In this document: piece after piece, positions 59,675 through 64,000 of the stretch
Numbering within the stretch: position 1 is the first letter of the stretch
How the letters are laid out: every line of letters starts with the position of its first letter
Assembly: GCF_019857225.1 (NCBI RefSeq)
Contig: NZ_JAFJSY010000001.1
Coordinates: forward strand, 1 to 64,000
Origin: Streptomyces plumbidurans
GTDB taxonomy: Bacteria; Actinomycetota; Actinomycetes; Streptomycetales; Streptomycetaceae
Direction: 5' to 3'
Length of the DNA: 64,000 nucleotides
Position numbers and translations under genes: made by a program
Notes under the pieces: model-generated
What the model was told of the DNA's origin: nothing
Seen by the model: the letters and a program-made list of their open reading frames with translations, nothing else
The model's database searches: none

Positions 59675-60477
59675 ACACCGCACCAAGCGCGAGCTGCACG
59701 GCCACCCCCGACGGCAGCATCACCTTCGACCTGCCACTGCCACCCGCGCAGGGACATCAGTTGCTGCTGCGGCTCCGCCCCGGCAAGGGGCAGCCCGAAC
59801 GGACGCTCCACACCCTGGACTTGGAGCCCACCGACAACGGGAGGGTGCGCGCCGTCCTCGGCCCGGCGCCCCTGTTGGAGGAGGGCCGGTGGGACGTCTT
59901 CCTGTTGCGCGGAGGCGACGCCCCCCGGCAGCGGCTGCGCCCGGGGCTGCGTGATCTGCGGGCCCTGGTCGACGGGCATCTGCGGGACCGTGAACCGCCG
60001 TTGGCCGTGCGGATCCCCTACGTCACCACGAACGGCTGTCTGGCGATACGGGCCTGGCTGCGGCCCGCGCACGCCGAGGCGGACGGCGTCGACGTCACGG
60101 AGCGGACGACGACCGTAGGCGCCCGCCTGCACGGCACGTCGCGGCGGACGGGAGCGGTCGTACGACTGCGTCTGCGGGGCGGCGGGGGTGTGGTGCACAC
60201 CGTGCAGCCGCGGGCCGGGGACGACGGCCGGGCCTTCTCCTTCACGCTCGACCATGCGGAGCTGGTCGCCGCGACCGGCGCCGCGAGCGGCGTCTGGGAC
60301 GTCTTCGTTCAGCCTGCGGCGGATGCGCCGCTCGTCCGGGTCGCGCGTCTCCTCGACGACGTGGCGGACCGCAAGAACGTCTTCGTCTACCCGCGCATCG
60401 GCGTCGACGGTGCGGTACTGCGTCCGTACTACACGGTCGACAACGACCTGTCCGTGGAGGTGAAGAGGCCCGGCTGA
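59671..60477 (+). CDS. Uncharacterised beta-sandwich protein with internal duplication
   Basis: 268 residues. Two similar halves end in G-R-W-D-V-F-L-L-R-G-G-D-A-P-R-Q-R-L-R-P-G and G-V-W-D-V-F-V-Q-P-A-A-D-A-P-L-V-R-V-A-R-L, each followed by L-R/D-D-V/L; this suggests two Ig/FN3-like domains. The C-terminus is F-V-Y-P-R-I-G-V-D-G-A-V-L-R-P-Y-Y-T-V-D-N-D-L. No signal peptide and no catalytic motif. It is translationally coupled to the GT4 gene with GGAGG 8 nt upstream, so it probably works with that enzyme, perhaps on a cell-surface polymer. Confidence 0.72.
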   Translation: MNTAPSASCTATPDGSITFDLPLPPAQGHQLLLRLRPGKGQPERTLHTLDLEPTDNGRVRAVLGPAPLLEEGRWDVFLLRGGDAPRQRLRPGLRDLRALVDGHLRDREPPLAVRIPYVTTNGCLAIRAWLRPAHAEADGVDVTERTTTVGARLHGTSRRTGAVVRLRLRGGGGVVHTVQPRAGDDGRAFSFTLDHAELVAATGAASGVWDVFVQPAADAPLVRVARLLDDVADRKNVFVYPRIGVDGAVLRPYYTVDNDLSVEVKRPG

Positions 60478-60525
60478 CGGGGACGGCCGACCGGGCCCGG
60501 CGGCCGCGTCGCCGCGGGGCGGATC

Positions 60526-60531
60526 TACCCT
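60526..60531 (+). promoter_or_regulatory. -10 box of a probable leaderless promoter (second PaaX gene)
   Basis: TACCCT is separated by 7 nt from the GTG at 60539. No Shine-Dalgarno. Confidence 0.5.
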
Positions 60532-60538
60532 TGGCCCC

Positions 60539-61381
60539 GTGACCAGCTTCGATCAGGCGGGCAGCGCGCCCCGGCCGCAGTCGCTGATGCTGACGTTCTT
60601 CGGCATCCACGCACTCGGCCGGGGCGTCGCCGTGTCGGCGAGCAGTCTGATCGATGTGTTCGCACAGGCCGGGATCGGCGAGCAGGCCGTGCGGTCGACG
60701 CTGACCCGTATGGTCCGGCGCGGTCTGTTGGAGCGGCACCGCAGGGGCCGCAGGACGTACTTCGGCCCGACCGCCCGCGCCACTCGCGTGCTGCGGGACG
60801 GCCATGACCGGATCTGGCACACCGGAGCGGTCAACCGGGACTGGGACGGCACCTGGACCCTCGTCGGCTTCTCCCTGCCGGAGGCGTGGCGCAGCGAGCG
60901 GCACGATCTGCGGTCGCGGCTGGTGTGGCACGGCTTCGGCCCGCTGCAGAGCGGTCTGTGGGTGGCGCCCGGCACGGTGGACGTGCCCGCGGTGGTCGCG
61001 GGGCTCGGCCTCGATGCCTACCTCAAGGTCTTCCAGGAGGCCACGGCCGTCGCCCCGACCGACGCCCGGACGGTCCTGCACTCGGCGTTCGACGTCGAGT
61101 CCGTCGCCAAGGGATACGAGGCGTTCCTGGCCCGGTGGAACACGGACGCCGCCGTGGATCGCGACGGGACGGGCGCGCTCGTACGGCAGCTGCTGCTGCA
61201 CACCGACTGGCTGGAACAGGTCCGTCAGGATCCGCATCTGCCGGCCGAGCACCTTCCCGAGGACTGGCCGGCCGCCCGCGCGGAAGAGCTGTTCCGTGAA
61301 CTGGCCCGCCGGTACGGCGAGTCGGCCGAGCGGGAAGCCGTGCGCGTGCTGGACGTGATCACGCCGACGGCGGACTCCTGA
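60539..61381 (+). CDS. PaaX family transcriptional regulator
   Basis: 280 residues. Winged helix (LMLTFFGIHALGRGVAVSASSLIDVFAQAGIGEQAVRSTLTRMVRRGLLERHRRGRRTYF) followed by the PaaX region with R-D-W-D-G-T-W-T-L-V-G-F-S-L-P-E and Q-S-G-L-W-V-A-P-G. Longer N-terminal family type than the PaaX at 9712, so a paralogue rather than a duplicate. The MFS exporter gene follows 167 bp on with its own promoter and is the likely target. Leaderless start. Confidence 0.88.
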   Translation: MTSFDQAGSAPRPQSLMLTFFGIHALGRGVAVSASSLIDVFAQAGIGEQAVRSTLTRMVRRGLLERHRRGRRTYFGPTARATRVLRDGHDRIWHTGAVNRDWDGTWTLVGFSLPEAWRSERHDLRSRLVWHGFGPLQSGLWVAPGTVDVPAVVAGLGLDAYLKVFQEATAVAPTDARTVLHSAFDVESVAKGYEAFLARWNTDAAVDRDGTGALVRQLLLHTDWLEQVRQDPHLPAEHLPEDWPAARAEELFRELARRYGESAEREAVRVLDVITPTADS

Positions 61382-61450
61382 CCCTCCTTCCCACACCCGC
61401 CGGGCACTCGTCCGGTCCCCCTGCGACGGACACCCCTGCCTCTCAATATT

Positions 61451-61490
61451 GGGCAGGCCATTGACCGCCGTCGAAAAACTGCCCTACATT
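61451..61490 (+). promoter_or_regulatory. Promoter of the MFS exporter with flanking inverted repeat
   Basis: TTGACC (61461-61466), 18-nt spacer, TACATT (61485-61490). GGGCAG (61451-61456) and CTGCCC (61479-61484) are an inverted repeat flanking the -35 and ending at the -10; possible PaaX site. Confidence 0.55.
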
Positions 61491-61547
61491 CACAGCGTTT
61501 CCCGACGCCGACATCCCCCGTAAACCCGCTCAAAAGGGGAGCCCAGC

Positions 61548-63140
61548 ATGTCCACCGAAGCGCGCACCCAACCCGATTCAGCCACCGGTACGGCCTCCGG
61601 CGGCCTGCCCGTCGGCACGCTCGTCGCCGGCTGCTTCGCCGTCTGTCTGGCGCAGATCGCCCTGGCCATGCCGGCCACGCTGAACGGGCTCTTCCAGGAG
61701 GACCTGCATCCCGTCGGCTCCCAGCTGACCTGGATATCGGACGCGTTCCTGCTGCCCGTCTCCGTCCTGGAGCTGACCTTCGGCGTCCTCGGCGACCTCT
61801 TCGGCCGCAAGCGTCTGCTGGTCGGCGGCGGCGCACTGCTCGTGGTCGGCGAGGCGCTCGCCGCCGGCGCGACCGGGATTCATATGCTCTGGGCGGGCCA
61901 GGCCATCGCGGGTCTGGGGGCGGCGGCGCTGTTCCCGACCTCGCTCGCGATGATCGCCGCGGGCACGCATTCCGCCAAGGACCGTGCCCGCACCATCGCG
62001 ATCTGGGCGGCGGCCCTGTCCAGCGGCGGCTTCGTCGCCCCCGTCCTGGGCGGGATCACCGGCAACTACGGCTCCTGGCGCTGGGCGTTCGTCGTCGTCA
62101 CCGGCCTGGCGCTGATCAGCACCGTGCTCAGTCAGCTGCTGGCGCACAACTCCAGTGCCCCGCAGGGCCGTTCGCTGGACCCGGCGGGTCAGATCACCGT
62201 CGGCGTCGGCATGTTCGCCCTGCTCTACGCGGTCATCCAGGGCCCGGAGGACGGCTGGACCGCGACGCCTGTCGTGGTCGCGTATGCCGTCGCCGCCGTG
62301 TTCATCGGCCTGTTCGTGGTGGCCGAGCACCGGGCCGCCTCACCCCTGCTGCGGCTGGACCTGTTCAGGAACCGGGCGTTCGCGGTGGCGTCGTTCGTCG
62401 CGGTCGTCGGCATGTTCAGCTACCTCGGCACGGCCTACGCGACCAGCATCCGGCTCGGCCCGATCCAGCACCAGAGCCCGCTGCGCGGCTCGTTCGCCTT
62501 CATCCTGCTCAACGCCTGGACCCTGCTGCTGATGCCGCTGATCTCCCGGCTGCTGGAGAAGGTCAGCCCGCGGTGGATCCTCGGTGCGGGACTGGGGCTC
62601 ATGGCCGCCGGTGACTTCGTCGCCGCCGCCCTGCCAATCCACGACCGCGCCCTGACCTCGCTCATCCTGCCCATCGGCCTGGTCGGAATCGGCTTCGCGC
62701 TCACCGTCTCCTCGATCACCGCGACGGCCGTGAACACGGTGGAGGTCCACTACGCGGGCATGGCCAGCGCCTCGACCAGCCTGCTGCGCGACTTCGGCTT
62801 CACGCTCGGCCCGGCGGTCATCGGCGCGATCGCGCTGAGTCACGCCGCCGACGAGTTCACCTCGAAGCTGGCCTCCTCCGGCCTCTCGGCACAGGTGAAA
62901 GCGGCCGCGGGCCAGGTGGCGGCGGAGGGCGGCCCCCTCGCCGCGAACTCCGTGCCCCCGTCGTCCCCGCCCGGCGGCGCGGCCCCCATCGCCCTGGAGG
63001 CACTCGGCAACGGCTATGCGATCGGCTACGTCGTCTGCGGCATCGCGGCCCTGGCCTGCTGCCTCCTGAGCGTGGTCGCGCTGCGCGGCAAGGGCGACCA
63101 GGACGCCACGACGGGCATCGAACAAGGCTCCCGCATTTGA
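61548..63140 (+). CDS. MFS transporter, DHA2/14-TM type
   Basis: 530 residues, 14 helices. G-D-L-F-G-R-K-R-L (motif A), Q-A-I-A-G-L-G-A-A-A-L-F-P-T-S (motif B) and A-P-V-L-G-G-I-T-G (motif C) are visible. A Pro/Ser-rich segment near 465-490 (EGGPLAANSVPPSSPPGGAAP) precedes the last helix. It lacks the TM1 Asp of the QacA group (C-L-A-Q-I-A-L-A-M-P-A-T), so the cargo may not be a cation. GGGGAG lies 7 nt before the ATG. Probably under the PaaX regulator upstream. Confidence 0.88.
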   Translation: MSTEARTQPDSATGTASGGLPVGTLVAGCFAVCLAQIALAMPATLNGLFQEDLHPVGSQLTWISDAFLLPVSVLELTFGVLGDLFGRKRLLVGGGALLVVGEALAAGATGIHMLWAGQAIAGLGAAALFPTSLAMIAAGTHSAKDRARTIAIWAAALSSGGFVAPVLGGITGNYGSWRWAFVVVTGLALISTVLSQLLAHNSSAPQGRSLDPAGQITVGVGMFALLYAVIQGPEDGWTATPVVVAYAVAAVFIGLFVVAEHRAASPLLRLDLFRNRAFAVASFVAVVGMFSYLGTAYATSIRLGPIQHQSPLRGSFAFILLNAWTLLLMPLISRLLEKVSPRWILGAGLGLMAAGDFVAAALPIHDRALTSLILPIGLVGIGFALTVSSITATAVNTVEVHYAGMASASTSLLRDFGFTLGPAVIGAIALSHAADEFTSKLASSGLSAQVKAAAGQVAAEGGPLAANSVPPSSPPGGAAPIALEALGNGYAIGYVVCGIAALACCLLSVVALRGKGDQDATTGIEQGSRI

Positions 63141-63252
63141 GCAATTTGCAGAACAGGTGACCATTTCGCGGATACCCCGGGGAACGTGTAACACGGCAGC
63201 GGGTCGCGCGCGCTGACATACAGGCACAGTGACGCGTCAGATGGGAAATCAA

Positions 63253-63615
63253 GTGAGCAATTTCGACCCCGCGCCGGGATATCAGAGCTACGACCGGCCC
63301 CCCGAGTACCCGCACCGCAACGAACGCAGAGACCCCGGCAGCGGGACCCGCAGGGCGGCCCTGGTCATTCACACGATCGCCGACATCGCGGCCGCCTTTC
63401 TGGGCCTGTGGATCGTGCTCTACCTGCTCGAAGCCAACCGGGACAATGTTTTCGTGGAGTTCGTGCACTCCGTGGCGAACGCACTGGCCTGGTGGTCACA
63501 GGATATTTTCACCATGGACACAGAAAGCCTGCGCGTTCTCCTCAATTTCGGTCTTCCGGCGCTGATTTATCTGGCCGTCGGACATGGCATCTCGGTGCGG
63601 CTCAGCCGCGTCTGA
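63253..63615 (+). CDS. Small two-TM membrane protein
   Basis: 120 residues from the GTG at 63253 (GGGAAA just upstream); GTG at 63229 or ATG at 63241 would add 8 or 4 residues. A Tyr/Pro/Arg-rich cytosolic leader (FDPAPGYQSYDRPPEYP) precedes TM1 (LVIHTIADIAAAFLGLWIVLYLL). An extracytoplasmic loop follows with FVEFVHSVANALAWWSQDIF, then TM2 (LLNFGLPALIYLAVGHGI). It has an unusual share of aromatic residues. Function unknown. The codon use is normal for the region. Confidence 0.7.
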   Translation: MSNFDPAPGYQSYDRPPEYPHRNERRDPGSGTRRAALVIHTIADIAAAFLGLWIVLYLLEANRDNVFVEFVHSVANALAWWSQDIFTMDTESLRVLLNFGLPALIYLAVGHGISVRLSRV

Positions 63616-63663
63616 CCATATTTCCTCCAATGGCTCGCGCCACCTGATTGAGGTCCTGAGAAA

Positions 63664-63897
63664 GTGACACCCGAATCCAGCGGACACGAACATCTGCCGG
63701 TCTACGAAAGCCTGCTCCGTGAGCGCGGTGATGTCGTGGCGGAAGCCCGCGTGGCGGCCGAGCACCTGCAGCACCAGGCACCGCAGCCGCCCGGCGGCCA
63801 CGCACAGGTCCCCGCACCGCACCATCATCCTGTCCACCGGCAGGGGCCCCACCACCCCCAGCACCCCCAGCACCCCCACCACCCCCAGCACCAGTGA
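63664..63897 (+). CDS. Small protein with histidine-rich tail
   Basis: 77 residues. The N-terminal half (PVYESLLRERGDVVAEARVAAEHLQHQ) is a charged amphipathic helix. The C-terminal half is Pro/His/Gln-rich with repeated H-P-Q-H-P-x-H units (14 His in the last 33 residues). Such tails bind nickel, zinc or copper. GAGG precedes the GTG. It lies 48 bp after the two-TM gene and ends 1 bp before the terminator, so the two small genes may form an operon. Confidence 0.65.
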   Translation: MTPESSGHEHLPVYESLLRERGDVVAEARVAAEHLQHQAPQPPGGHAQVPAPHHHPVHRQGPHHPQHPQHPHHPQHQ

Positions 63898-63952
63898 GTG
63901 CGCCGCGGGGGCAGATCGCCGGCTGACGGCCGACTGCCCCTGCGGAGCGCAC
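63898..63952. terminator. Hairpin ending the two-small-gene operon
   Basis: GTGCGC and GGGGGCAG at 63898-63914 pair with CTGCCCC and GCGCAC at 63934-63952, with one small internal bulge and a 19-nt loop that can form a further hairpin. No T-tract. The remaining bases to 64000 show nothing I can assign. Confidence 0.7.
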
Positions 63953-64000
63953 GCACCGGCGCCCTTGCGCCACGCTCCCGGAATCTGCGATCTTTCGGCC

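Overview
This is high-GC DNA with strong third-position G/C bias, GTG and TTG starts and 4-nt start/stop overlaps. The families present (DUF5134, DUF2630, DUF6214, DUF5997, MmyB-like regulator with SDR, LAL regulator, EfeO/EfeB, PaaX pairs, a c-di-AMP riboswitch ahead of an NlpC/P60 protein) point to a Streptomyces chromosome. I see no tRNA, rRNA, IS element, integrase, prophage or CRISPR array. The window looks like ordinary arm or sub-arm chromosome with many regulator-plus-effector pairs.

Layout. 1-4.2 kb: membrane protein (cut by the window edge), DUF5134, M56 peptidase, PAP2 phosphatase, HAD hydrolase, DUF2630. 4.2-9.7 kb: a 4 x 21-bp tandem repeat, TetR with a palindromic operator, DUF6214, NCS2 purine permease, ArsR divergent from an Old Yellow Enzyme, secreted or anchored protein. 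9.7-17.6 kb: PaaX divergent from an AidB-like acyl-CoA dehydrogenase, hypothetical protein, efeO-efeB iron uptake genes, phospholipase C-type phosphatase. 17.6-25.3 kb: Rv1733c-like protein, Asp-box propeller, uracil-DNA glycosylase coupled to a BadF-type kinase, degenerate CbiX, lactonase under a DasR-like site, FUSC protein, Lrp. 25.8-31.7 kb: HAD, TetR divergent from a single-chain acyl-CoA carboxylase, FAD oxidoreductase. 31.8-38.7 kb: large LAL regulator, a three-gene rhomboid-like/permease/TIGR03943 operon, LysR-like effector domain with a basic tail divergent from DUF5997.

38.7-44.4 kb: c-di-AMP (ydaO/yuaA) riboswitch leading an NlpC/P60 protein with 12 QPSVLDTG repeats and no catalytic Cys, strong terminator, LuxR protein, DinB, DHA2 exporter with operator. 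44.5-50.9 kb: aldolase-PfkB kinase operon divergent from TetR, DAO-type oxidoreductase divergent from an ornithine cyclodeaminase homologue, MmyB-like regulator divergent from SDR. 51-58.3 kb: class V aminotransferase-like protein, aldo/keto reductase divergent from HxlR, then a three-gene cassette (unknown protein, MoxR ATPase, HExxH/VWA protein) preceded by a small upstream ORF. 58.4-64 kb: GT4 glycosyltransferase coupled to a duplicated beta-sandwich protein, PaaX and MFS exporter, two small proteins, terminator.

Recurring themes. Many genes appear to be leaderless: a TANNNT-type -10 box lies 6-8 nt before the start codon and no Shine-Dalgarno is visible. Many effector genes sit back to back with a small regulator, and palindromes in the shared promoters are good operator candidates. 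Coordinates were read by eye. Motif matches were not tested statistically.
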